NCBI GenBank assembly: GCA_023485645.1
Contig: JAMCZM010000017.1
Location: forward strand, 3,307-11,934
Direction: 5' to 3'
DNA length: 8,628 nt
DNA from: Candidatus Martarchaeota archaeon
Lineage (GTDB): Archaea > Micrarchaeota > Micrarchaeia > Micrarchaeales > Micrarchaeaceae
A program made the translations under genes and the position numbers. The stretch's first letter is position 1. Each line of letters begins with the position of its first letter. The notes beneath the pieces were generated by a model. The model did not search any database, was not told where the DNA came from, and saw only the letters and a program-made list of their open reading frames with translations. This document shows, in pieces, positions 1 through 6,558 of this stretch.

Positions 1-1492
1 TTTGATAATTGTCCATTAGTTCATCTAACGTGGATATTGTTTTATTTGTATATATATCCTTTACAATAAATTTTTTGGAATCAGATATAAAACTTAAATT
101 TTTATAGTAGTAAATTTTAGCTCTGCCAGATATAGATATGACACTATTATTATTTTTGATAAGTGATTGTGCCTCCATAAATAATAAAAGTTCATCTAAT
201 TTTTTAATTGTTATATCTTTATAAGGAAAAGAATTTTTTATGATACTAAATATTGATATAATTGGAAGTTCCGCACCATGTTGCAATAATATACCAATTA
301 TTTGGTGCATTAAAACATCAAGTGCATTTTCATATAAATTATTCATTTCGATTATTTCTTGTTTAATATTTTCTAATATAGAATGGCTTTCTATAACTTC
401 TATTATGTTTGTAGCAATTATAACCCCAACTGAAGTACCACTCTCTATATGTCCAGATCTACCAATTCTTTGTATTAAACGAGTGGCTTGTTTTGGGGAT
501 CCATACTGTATTACAAGGTCTATTTTTCCTATATCTATACCAAGTTCAAGAGAGCTTGTTGCAATGACACATTTTAATTTTCCTAGTTTAAAATCCTCCT
601 CAACAGATATTTTTTCAATCCTGTTAAGTGAACTGTGGTGCACGCCTATACCACCAAAATAATCTATTTTATTTATAAACGTTAATTTGCTTCCAAGCGC
701 TTCAACAATTTGTCTTGTATTTCCAAATATTATAGTAGAATGTGATTTTTTTATATAATCTATTATGCAATTAAGTCTTGATGCTGATAAAATATCTAAA
801 TCAAACTTTTTGATTATGCTCTCTTGCATTGATGTATCTTTATTTGGATATTCTATTTTTATATAAGTATTCTTCTTTTTTTTAAGTTCTGCAATTTTAA
901 ATGTGCTTTTATTAAAAAGAAAATCTCCCATTATTTTTGTATTTCCTATTGTAGCACTCATTCCTATAATCTGAAGTTCTTTTACAAAGAGTTTGAGCCG
1001 TTCAATTGCTAAGGATAATTGGGTGCCACGCTTGCTGCTATAGATTTCATGAACTTCATCTATTATAATGTATTTTGTGTTTTTTAGAGCGTCTTTAAAA
1101 TATGGAGATACTAATATACTCTGTAATGTTTCTGGAGTAGTTATTAATACACATGGCGCAAGTATCTGCTGTTTTTGCCTTTCGGATATTGTAGTGTCGC
1201 TATGTCTTGTTGCTATGCTTATGTTAAATTCTTTACATATTGAAGATAGGCGTGCATTTACATCTCTATTCAATGCTCTTAGTGGTGTCACATAAATTAG
1301 TGATATACCTAAATGCGCCTTATTCTCAACAATCATGTCTAAAATCGGTATAAATGCCGCTTCAGTTTTTCCAAAACCTGTAGGGGCACTAATGAGGCAA
1401 TTTTCATTGTTATGTATTATTGGAATGCATAGTTTTTGTATGTCTGTAAATTTACCATATTTTTTTATAAATGAATCCTCTACAACACCCAT
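1..1492 (-). CDS. lhr: Lhr-family superfamily 2 helicase, C-terminally cut by the window
   Basis: This is a DNA/RNA helicase of the Lhr (large helicase-related) group, ATP-driven and probably acting in nucleic-acid repair or remodelling. 497 codons are visible and no stop occurs before base 1. In order one sees a Q-motif-like F15/Q19, Walker A APTGFGKT (36-43), TPLRAL (69-74), TTPETL (118-123), DEVH (145-148) followed by the Lhr-like stretch HEIYSSKRGTQLSLAIERL (148-166), SAT (179-181), IIFGNTR (254-260), ATSSLELGIDIG (311-322) and QRIGRSGH (341-348). Both RecA domains are therefore complete, and the part after about residue 385 should begin the winged-helix domain. The beta-barrel and the C-terminal part lie outside the window. 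The ATG at 1490-1492 is the first possible start after in-frame stops, with a weak AGGTAG ahead of it. The gene begins 4 nt after the surface-protein stop, so the two are probably co-transcribed. Walker A has Phe where Ser is usual. I cannot tell aLhr1 from aLhr2. Confidence 0.9.
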   Translation of the reverse strand, partial: MGVVEDSFIKKYGKFTDIQKLCIPIIHNNENCLISAPTGFGKTEAAFIPILDMIVENKAHLGISLIYVTPLRALNRDVNARLSSICKEFNISIATRHSDTTISERQKQQILAPCVLITTPETLQSILVSPYFKDALKNTKYIIIDEVHEIYSSKRGTQLSLAIERLKLFVKELQIIGMSATIGNTKIMGDFLFNKSTFKIAELKKKKNTYIKIEYPNKDTSMQESIIKKFDLDILSASRLNCIIDYIKKSHSTIIFGNTRQIVEALGSKLTFINKIDYFGGIGVHHSSLNRIEKISVEEDFKLGKLKCVIATSSLELGIDIGKIDLVIQYGSPKQATRLIQRIGRSGHIESGTSVGVIIATNIIEVIESHSILENIKQEIIEMNNLYENALDVLMHQIIGILLQHGAELPIISIFSIIKNSFPYKDITIKKLDELLLFMEAQSLIKNNNSVISISGRAKIYYYKNLSFISDSKKFIVKDIYTNKTISTLDELMDNYQ

Positions 1493-1496
1493 ATAA

Positions 1497-3563
1497 CTAC
1501 CTAGAATGCATTTTTTGGTGCCATGGGTGCCTTTTTCTTTTTATTAATTTATCAGCAATTAAAAATAGAATAATGATAATTATTGCAGTAATAACAACTG
1601 CTGAATATCCATCAAGGAAAAAAAGCGTTACAGATCCATTAGCTGTTGATATATATATTAATTTTCCGTTATAAGATGCGCTCCCATTTATTGAATTTAA
1701 TAAAACATTATTAAAATTAAAAATGCCGTTATTTCCTGTATACGTCAATAATTTTGTGCCGTTTTTAAATGTTAAATTTAATGACGCATTAACTGGCATG
1801 AATAAATAATTGACCGTTTTTATGGATATGTTATAAACGGGAAGTTTGAGAAGGAATGTATAATTTTTTTCAGGATTTAATGTTTTATTTATTAATATGT
1901 TAACCCCATTATAATATGCACTATAAAAAATAATATTTTTATTTAATGGTATAAATGGTGTTCCATTAATATTTCCTATGTTTGTTTTGTAGTAATTTGG
2001 ATAAATAACGTTATTATATACATTTTCGCTTATTATTTTAGCAATGTGTTCGTTTGCATAAATAGCATGTATTTTTAGAGGAGATTTAACTGTTATATAT
2101 GCGTTAGTGGTATTATAACTGATGTTTGACCAGCCTACAAAACCATCACGTACTGATTCATTTATATATTTATACGGATTTTCAATTGATATGTTGTCAA
2201 TGCTGTTGTTGTCGTACCATCCACTTCCACTCGCATTTCCAATGCTTGTACTGACATTTACGTAATATTGTTTAACCCATATTGCATTAAAAATAAGTGG
2301 AGTTCTAACTGTAATATTTATTGATTGATTATGGTATGTTTTATTCCATCCTTCAAAAAGAAATCTTTCACTATTGTTTAAATAATATGTATTTTTATTT
2401 ATATTTATATTTGCAATGCTGTTGTTGTCGTACCATCCACTTCCACTCGCATTTCCAATGCTTGTACTGACATTTACGTAATATTGTGTTTTCCAATGGG
2501 CAAATTCGGAAACATTTCCATTAATGCTTATTATAGCAGTGTTATTGCTTCCTGTATAAGAGCCATATCCATTACCGCTCCAATTTGCAAATACAGCTCT
2601 TTGATATTTGCTTATATAAATATATTGTGGAGCTGATATCGTTGTAGTGGAATATGCTAAATACTGTGATGATTGAGAAAGATTTCCATAATCTGAATAT
2701 GTATTAAGATAGTAGCCAATATTCCATAATAACGTATTATTTTTATATATGGGTAAATTTGAACCAGATTCAAAATAATCTAAAGTATTTGCAACTTCTA
2801 TAACACCATAAGGGTTGTTAATTGACGTTTCACTATTTTTTCCATATCCTATATAACTATAGGCCTCTGCTACTTTTTTTACTATGGTCTGATTATAAAA
2901 ACTGAAATTTTTAAATTTAACCGGAATCATAATACTACTGTTATTTACTGCGTCTGCATATTCGGCAAAAGCGACGGGTGGGTAACCTCCAGATGTTGTT
3001 GAATTAAGTACAATGCTTCCTATTTTTATATTATTTAGAAATAAATACCATACATTTCCTAATGCTCTAAAACTATATTCATTAAATGTTCCATTACTCC
3101 CAACACTCCCTGAAGGTCCTATATCACCATAAAAATTGTTTCCGGAGTAGTTTGCTGGAAAATACTCCCAAAACCATGCTGGAATTCCAACAGTGAGGTT
3201 TACAACTCCCGCACAACCAGAAGGGGAGCAGTCATTTGCATATTCTCCACTCATATTCGGTATTTCATAACCTATTTGTATGAAAGCTCCATTTTTGAGT
3301 GATTCTCCAACCCAATAAGCAAATGATCCGTGTTTTGGAGCATTTTGGTAAATCGTTTGTATATAGCTGCTTGATCCATTATTAAATTCAGCAGTATAAG
3401 AAGATTTTGCACCAGTCTGAAACCAGTATTGAGAATAACCAAAGTTAACCATTATGAGTGTTATAGTAATTACAAATAATGTTAAATTCGTATAATGCTT
3501 AATATGCACATAGTCGCCAATTAATAATATCAAAAAACTATTAAATACAATAGCATCACTCAA
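1497..3563 (-). CDS. Secreted, membrane-anchored surface protein with lectin-like and tandem repeat domains
   Basis: Likely a cell-surface glycoprotein; no enzymatic function is recognisable. A hydrophobic segment at about residues 25-43 looks like a signal peptide or anchor. Residues about 46-225 are rich in aromatic residues and Gly and resemble a concanavalin/lectin-like beta sandwich (impression only). Residues 311-505 hold one partial and two full copies of a repeat ending in a W/F-x-GW-type core (units at about 361-431 and 433-503), like the bacterial/archaeal Flg_new or InlB-B type. Residues about 576-645 look like a small Ig or carboxypeptidase-regulatory-like domain. A strong transmembrane helix (653-669) and a short basic tail end the protein. 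By eye there are about 39 N-x-S/T sequons, which suggests heavy N-glycosylation. The start is uncertain: the longest frame begins at TTG (3561-3563), while GTG at residue 19 (3507-3509) gives a more ordinary signal peptide. It is followed at once by the lhr gene. Confidence 0.85.
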   Translation of the reverse strand: MSDAIVFNSFLILLIGDYVHIKHYTNLTLFVITITLIMVNFGYSQYWFQTGAKSSYTAEFNNGSSSYIQTIYQNAPKHGSFAYWVGESLKNGAFIQIGYEIPNMSGEYANDCSPSGCAGVVNLTVGIPAWFWEYFPANYSGNNFYGDIGPSGSVGSNGTFNEYSFRALGNVWYLFLNNIKIGSIVLNSTTSGGYPPVAFAEYADAVNNSSIMIPVKFKNFSFYNQTIVKKVAEAYSYIGYGKNSETSINNPYGVIEVANTLDYFESGSNLPIYKNNTLLWNIGYYLNTYSDYGNLSQSSQYLAYSTTTISAPQYIYISKYQRAVFANWSGNGYGSYTGSNNTAIISINGNVSEFAHWKTQYYVNVSTSIGNASGSGWYDNNSIANININKNTYYLNNSERFLFEGWNKTYHNQSINITVRTPLIFNAIWVKQYYVNVSTSIGNASGSGWYDNNSIDNISIENPYKYINESVRDGFVGWSNISYNTTNAYITVKSPLKIHAIYANEHIAKIISENVYNNVIYPNYYKTNIGNINGTPFIPLNKNIIFYSAYYNGVNILINKTLNPEKNYTFLLKLPVYNISIKTVNYLFMPVNASLNLTFKNGTKLLTYTGNNGIFNFNNVLLNSINGSASYNGKLIYISTANGSVTLFFLDGYSAVVITAIIIIILFLIADKLIKRKRHPWHQKMHSR
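2198..2271 (-). repeat. 74-bp perfect direct repeat, copy in repeat unit 2
   Basis: These 74 bases are identical, base for base, to 2414-2487, at a distance of 216 bp (72 codons, in frame). They encode residues about 432-456 of the surface protein, the start of the second full repeat unit including the residues GSGWYDNNSI. The flanking bases differ immediately on both sides. Confidence 0.97.
2414..2487 (-). repeat. 74-bp perfect direct repeat, copy in repeat unit 1
   Basis: This is the partner of 2198-2271 and encodes residues about 360-384. The rest of the two 72-residue units is only about one-third identical in protein, so the perfect DNA identity is confined to this patch. Confidence 0.97.
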
Positions 3564-3587
3564 ATAATATTAATTTATCTTGGTTTT

Positions 3588-3597
3588 TTAAATAAAT
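3588..3597 (-). promoter_or_regulatory. TATA-like box upstream of the surface-protein gene
   Basis: On the minus strand this reads ATTTATTTAA. Archaeal transcription starts about 25 bp downstream of the TATA centre, which puts the start near 3567. That leaves a nearly leaderless mRNA for the TTG at 3563, or a leader of about 58 nt for the alternative GTG at 3509. The local background is very AT-rich, so this is weak evidence. Confidence 0.3.
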
Positions 3598-3827
3598 AAT
3601 CAAAATAACAATTTAATCGTAAATTATCAGCTTAATGTAATGCAATTTTTATGTTTAAGAAGGTAGATGGTTAAATTTATAGCTTAATATCTTGTTCTAA
3701 CGGTAAAATACAAATTAATAATATCTATTTGATAAATTTAATAGAAAATTAATATTAGCATTTAGCATACATTTTATGTGTTTAATAGAAACGGTCCATT
3801 CTATTTGGTTAGAAATCAGACATAAAT

Positions 3828-3853
3828 AAAAAAAGATTTGTAAAAAGTAAAAA
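3828..3853 (-). terminator. Poly-T termination region after the small membrane protein
   Basis: Read on the minus strand, three T runs (3849-3853, 3842-3846 and seven T at 3828-3834) follow the stop codon of the 59-residue gene within about 35 bp. Archaeal RNA polymerase terminates on T-rich tracts without needing a hairpin. No hairpin is evident. Confidence 0.45.
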
Positions 3854-3859
3854 TAATGA

Positions 3860-4039
3860 TTAATTTTTGATTTTATGTTTCTTTTTTCTATCACATTTTG
3901 TAAATAGAGCGATTAAGCCAAATACAATTAAAATAATACCCAAAAAAGATACCGCTTCAGAAAATGGCACTATATGTCCGATTCCAATTCCAAAGAGAAA
4001 CCCCCCACTAACAATTAATCCCATACCTAAATTATTCAT
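3860..4039 (-). CDS. Small two-helix membrane protein, 59 residues, unknown function
   Basis: I do not recognise the family. The minus-strand frame opens with ATG at 4037-4039 and closes with TAA at 3860-3862. Residues about 5-23 form a Gly-rich hydrophobic helix (GLIVSGGFLFGIGIG). A short loop with Pro and Glu (HIVPFSEA) follows, then a second helix at about 31-47 and a strongly basic tail (KCDRKKKHKIKN). The positive tail is expected to face the cytoplasm, giving a hairpin with both ends inside. A good TATA-like box (TTTAAATA) lies about 21 nt before the ATG, so the mRNA would be leaderless or nearly so, and T tracts follow the stop. These flanking signals, and the clean membrane pattern in only this frame, support a real gene. 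It diverges from nuoA, but no functional link can be claimed. Confidence 0.65.
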   Translation of the reverse strand: MNNLGMGLIVSGGFLFGIGIGHIVPFSEAVSFLGIILIVFGLIALFTKCDRKKKHKIKN

Positions 4040-4060
4040 ACTACTGCTCTCTAATTGGAT

Positions 4061-4068
4061 TATTTAAA
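4061..4068 (-). promoter_or_regulatory. TATA-like box for the small membrane protein gene
   Basis: The minus strand reads TTTAAATA, a close match to the archaeal box A consensus. It lies 21 nt upstream of the ATG at 4039, so initiation would fall close to the start codon and give a leaderless or nearly leaderless transcript. Confidence 0.45.
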
Positions 4069-4142
4069 ACTTCTTATTAAATATTTGCAATAATTTGCTT
4101 AATTTTGTGTGATTTGAGATAAAAAAACACATAGATAAAGCT

Positions 4143-4150
4143 TTTATAAA
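4143..4150 (+). promoter_or_regulatory. TATA-like box for the nuoABCD operon
   Basis: TTTATAAA is a near-ideal archaeal box A. Initiation about 25 bp downstream falls near 4172, just before the GGGAG at 4173-4177. The leader would be about 7 nt if nuoA starts at TTG 4179, or about 19 nt if it starts at GTG 4191. Confidence 0.5.
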
Positions 4151-4178
4151 TCACCTGTAATTTATATTTAGTGGGAGT

Positions 4179-4532
4179 TTGTATAATTATGTGATTTTAA
4201 TAGTGTTTGGTTTTTTTGCAATCCTAATTCCATCACTATTTTTGTTATCGTCAAAGTTACTTAGAAAAAATTATAGCAATAATAGTGTAAAGGGATCCCC
4301 ATATGAGAGTGGCGAAGAGACAATAAGTTCAAATCGTGATATAGATAACGAATATCTTCCATTTTTTGCAATTTTTATACCATTTGAAATAGTAGCGGTT
4401 TTAGGTTTGCTTTGGGCATCGGTCTCTTACGGTATGAGTTATGACCTTAACCTTTATTATATAATATTACTATCAATATCAACAATGGCAGCTATGTTTG
4501 GCTATAAATTTATTAGTGATAAGTATGTCTGA
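4179..4532 (+). CDS. nuoA: NADH-quinone oxidoreductase-type complex I, subunit A
   Basis: This is a small membrane subunit of complex I that helps hold the hydrophilic arm on the proton-pumping membrane arm near the quinone cavity. The 117 residues match the family's usual length. Three transmembrane helices are seen at about 3-24, 61-81 and 91-109. The loop after helix 1 carries PYESGEE (41-47), the family hallmark (PFESG in E. coli). In helix 2 a Glu is kept (E70), but the Asp of the usual F-D-x-E motif seems absent. The start is not ATG: either TTG at 4179 or GTG at 4191 (residue 5) must be used, because an in-frame stop occurs at 4158. GGGAG at 4173-4177 lies almost against the TTG and 13 nt from the GTG. 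It is the first gene of the operon and overlaps nuoB by 8 nt. Confidence 0.9.
   Translation: MYNYVILIVFGFFAILIPSLFLLSSKLLRKNYSNNSVKGSPYESGEETISSNRDIDNEYLPFFAIFIPFEIVAVLGLLWASVSYGMSYDLNLYYIILLSISTMAAMFGYKFISDKYV
4515..4519 (+). promoter_or_regulatory. Shine-Dalgarno site AGTGA that fixes the nuoB start
   Basis: AGTGAT begins here, inside the end of nuoA, and lies 5 nt before the ATG at 4525. GTGAT is the 3' half of the full archaeal anti-SD complement AGGAGGTGAT. It favours the ATG over the in-frame TTG at 4498, which would add nine hydrophobic residues unlike any NuoB start. Confidence 0.6.
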
Positions 4533-5142
4533 AAATCTTGAACCCCCTTATACAGTTGATGAATTTGTAAATGCAGAAAGAGAGATGACGCGTTTGACTG
4601 AAGCGTCGCTTAAAAAATACAATAAAAATACGAATGTAATGTTTGGAAAATTATCTGATCTTACAAGGGAGATGTCAAAAGGGGTTGTAAATTGGAGCAG
4701 GAAAAATTCATTATGGCCATTACAGTTCGGTCTTGCGTGCTGTGCAATAGAATTAATGGATTTCGGCGCATCACGTATTGATGCTGAAAGAAAAGGATAT
4801 CTTTTATTTAGGGGAACTCCACGCCAATGCGATGTAATGATTGTTGCAGGATGGGTTACCAAATCAATGGTGCCTAGGATAAAACGTCTTTATGAACAGA
4901 TGGCAGAGCCAAAATATGTTATAGCATTTGGTGAATGCGCAACTTCTGGGGGTCCATGGTGGGAGAGCTATAATATAATACAAGGAATAGACCAGGTATT
5001 GCCTGTTGATGTATATGCAATTGGTTGCCCGCCAAAACCTGAGAATTTATTTGGAGCATTAATGAAATTGCAAGAAAAAATAGGTGGAAAAATTGACAGA
5101 GATAAAGAGAGAGGAATTACTGAATCAATTGAGAAAAAATGA
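4525..5142 (+). CDS. nuoB: Complex I subunit B, carries iron-sulfur cluster N2
   Basis: NuoB carries the last [4Fe-4S] cluster (N2), which hands electrons to quinone, and it packs against NuoD. The chosen start (ATG 4525) gives 205 residues. A variable N-terminal 50 residues is followed by the conserved core: GLACCAIELM with the tandem Cys (C72, C73), FRGTPRQCDVMIVAGWVTKSM, YEQMAEPKYVIAFGECA (C138) and PVDVYAIGCPPKPE (C168). These four Cys are the expected N2 ligands. C102 in PRQC is extra and not a family ligand. The gene overlaps nuoA by 8 nt. Its TGA sits in an ATGA overlap with a 10-codon mini-ORF leading to nuoC. The charged C-terminal tail (after about 187) is typical and variable. Confidence 0.97.
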   Translation: MSENLEPPYTVDEFVNAEREMTRLTEASLKKYNKNTNVMFGKLSDLTREMSKGVVNWSRKNSLWPLQFGLACCAIELMDFGASRIDAERKGYLLFRGTPRQCDVMIVAGWVTKSMVPRIKRLYEQMAEPKYVIAFGECATSGGPWWESYNIIQGIDQVLPVDVYAIGCPPKPENLFGALMKLQEKIGGKIDRDKERGITESIEKK

Positions 5143-5171
5143 TTGAAAAGGATATACCTCTCTTAAAATGA
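5139..5171 (+). other. 10-codon mini-ORF bridging nuoB and nuoC, possible displaced nuoC start
   Basis: The ATG (5139-5141) shares an ATGA with the nuoB stop. The ten codons read MIEKDIPLLK, and the TGA (5169-5171) shares a second ATGA with the nuoC ATG (5168). Either it is a translational relay, or it is the true N-terminus of nuoC separated by a one-base difference in the run of four A at 5165-5168. One extra A, or a -1 slip on the AAA Lys codon, would give ...PLLK followed by MITAID in one frame. The LL-x-x-ITAID pattern resembles the family's continuous sequence, which favours the second view. Confidence 0.5.
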
Positions 5172-5461
5172 TAACGGCAATTGATAGAAAGGAGCATATA
5201 GAGGTAGTATATTTGCTTTATAATTATAAACATAATAAACACCAAGTATTTAACGTAATCTTAGATTTTGATAATTTGGAGATAGATAGTGTAATTGGCA
5301 TATATAAATCAGCTGATTGGTATGAAAGGGAGCTTTCAGAGATGTTTGGCATAAAAATAAAAGGCAGGAAGATAAAAAGATTATTATTAGAGGAATGGAA
5401 TGGCACAACCTATCCGCTTAGGAAGGATTATGTCTGGGGATCTACATATAAAGTGAGATAA
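5168..5461 (+). CDS. nuoC: Complex I subunit C (30 kDa-type), unusually short
   Basis: NuoC is a structural partner of NuoD and NuoB in the hydrophilic connecting module. The C-terminal half of the family is clear: SADWYERELSEMFGI (48-62) and YPLRKDY (82-88) match the signature A-x-W-x-E-R-E-x-x-D/E-M-F-G-I and the closing PLRKDY. Before this there is one beta-rich stretch beginning ITAIDRKEHIEVVYLLY. The 97 residues are far below the usual 150-200, and the first 50-60 residues of a normal NuoC are missing. An in-frame stop at 5144 precludes a longer start in this frame. The mini-ORF at 5139-5171 may supply ten more residues through a frame change. The only SD candidate (AGGA, 5149-5152) is far from the ATG. 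Its TAA overlaps the nuoD ATG (TAATG). Confidence 0.92.
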   Translation: MITAIDRKEHIEVVYLLYNYKHNKHQVFNVILDFDNLEIDSVIGIYKSADWYERELSEMFGIKIKGRKIKRLLLEEWNGTTYPLRKDYVWGSTYKVR

Positions 5462-6558
5462 TGCCTAGAATGAAAATAAATGTAGGGCCAATACACCCAA
5501 GCACTCATGGTGTTTTGAGGCTTATTGTGGATGTTGATGGAGATACTATAATGGATGTAGAACCACATATAGGTTTTTTGCATAGGGGAGTTGAGAAACT
5601 TATGGAAACACGAATGTATATGCAGAATCCATCATATACAGAAAAGCTTGATTATGTAGCTCCGATGGGGTGGGATGATCTTTATGTATCAGCTGTGGAA
5701 TTGGCCATTGGTGTTGAGGTAAGCGAACCTGCCCAATATGCACGGATGATTTTGCTTGAATTACAGCGAATAGCAAGTCATTTATTATGGCTTGGAACGT
5801 TGGCAAATGATTTAGGGCAGATGTTTACCGTATTTATGTGGGCGTTTCGCGAGCGTGCAAAAGTACTAAAGCTTCTTGAGGATGTTACAGGGTCTAGAAT
5901 GTTTTATGTTAATTTTAGGCTTGGCGGTCTATCCAGCGAACTACCAATTGATTTTGAGGATAGGACATTAGCTTTAATGGATTATTTAGAGGAGCATGTA
6001 CGTGAATATACATATCATTTAGATTCAAATCCAATATTTATGGAGCGCACTAAAAATATTGGCGTCCTTACAAAAAAGAACGCGATAGATTATGGTGTTA
6101 CCGGTCCTGTTGCACGGGCATCTGGTATAGATTTTGACGTAAGAAAGGAGCTTTCTTATTATATGTATAAAAAAATAAAATTTAACACCCCCGTATTATC
6201 AAATGGCGATTGTTATGATAGGTATAAGATACGATTTATTGAGATACAAGAGAGTATAAATATAATACGTGCATGTGTTCAAAAAATGCCAAAAGGCAGT
6301 GTTAAGGGCGCGCCTATAAAGTTAATAGGCCAGCCGGCAAAAATTGATAATATAATTATACAACATAGGGAATTGCCGCGTGGTGAGGGTATAATTTATC
6401 TTGTTCCAGAAGCGCAAAGGCCATACCGTATTGCGCTTAGATCACCATCATATATAAATTTGTCAGTACTACCACATCTTTCAAAAGGTGCAAAATATGC
6501 TGATCTTTTTGCAATATTGGGGAGTCTTGATGTGGTTATGGCAGAAATTGATAAATAA
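5461..6558 (+). CDS. nuoD: Complex I subunit D (49 kDa-type)
   Basis: NuoD is the hydrogenase-like large subunit that forms the quinone-reducing pocket with NuoB. The 365 residues are slightly short of the usual 380-410. The signature GPIHPSTHG (9-17) contains the quinone-pocket His loop. HIGFLHRGVEKLME (36-49) and YTEKLDYVAPM (59-69) follow; Y59 matches the quinone-binding Tyr region, with Lys where Arg is common in Y-x-x-R-x-D-Y. QRIASHLLWLG (102-112), GVTGPVARASGI (212-223) and the C-terminal SLDVVMAEIDK complete the pattern. As in all NuoD proteins, the NiFe-ligand Cys pairs of hydrogenases are absent. The start overlaps the nuoC stop, and GTGA (5453-5456) lies four bases upstream. It is the last complex I gene in the window; nuoH does not follow. 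Confidence 0.97.
   Translation: MPRMKINVGPIHPSTHGVLRLIVDVDGDTIMDVEPHIGFLHRGVEKLMETRMYMQNPSYTEKLDYVAPMGWDDLYVSAVELAIGVEVSEPAQYARMILLELQRIASHLLWLGTLANDLGQMFTVFMWAFRERAKVLKLLEDVTGSRMFYVNFRLGGLSSELPIDFEDRTLALMDYLEEHVREYTYHLDSNPIFMERTKNIGVLTKKNAIDYGVTGPVARASGIDFDVRKELSYYMYKKIKFNTPVLSNGDCYDRYKIRFIEIQESINIIRACVQKMPKGSVKGAPIKLIGQPAKIDNIIIQHRELPRGEGIIYLVPEAQRPYRIALRSPSYINLSVLPHLSKGAKYADLFAILGSLDVVMAEIDK

Larger units (their letters stand above)
3564..3859. other. AT-rich gap of 296 bp without a recognisable gene
   Basis: I read both strands here. Only ORFs of fewer than about 20 codons occur. No tRNA-like structure, inverted repeat of note or conserved RNA motif was seen. The right end holds poly-T (minus-strand) tracts and the left end a TATA-like element, so the stretch looks like an ordinary spacer between two minus-strand transcription units. 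Confidence 0.6.

Noticed and set aside
240..1674. Plus-strand open frames of 67-140 codons at 240-662, 1068-1295 and 1471-1674
   Set aside because: They lie antisense to the Lhr helicase and the surface-protein gene, whose motifs are unmistakable. The predicted peptides are Cys/Ile/Ser-rich without recognisable domains.
3750..3770. Short tandem TAGCAT-like repetition in the intergenic gap
   Set aside because: Only two imperfect copies of six bases in AT-rich DNA, so it could easily be chance.
3867..4067. Plus-strand 66-codon frame
   Set aside because: It is the antisense shadow of the 59-residue minus-strand membrane protein, which has a better start, a promoter-like box and a membrane pattern.
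4103..4133. Possible operator with TGTGT and ACACA arms in the divergent region
   Set aside because: The arms are only five bases, with a long loop and no second copy, so they are not distinguishable from background.
4498..4524. Upstream TTG start for nuoB adding nine residues
   Set aside because: AGTGAT stands at the right distance before the ATG at 4525, and the added residues overlap the end of nuoA in a way unlike family N-termini.
4548..4862. Minus-strand 104-codon frame inside nuoB
   Set aside because: It is an antisense shadow of strongly conserved NuoB coding sequence. The same holds for the minus-strand frames within nuoC, nuoD, the DHH gene and mre11.
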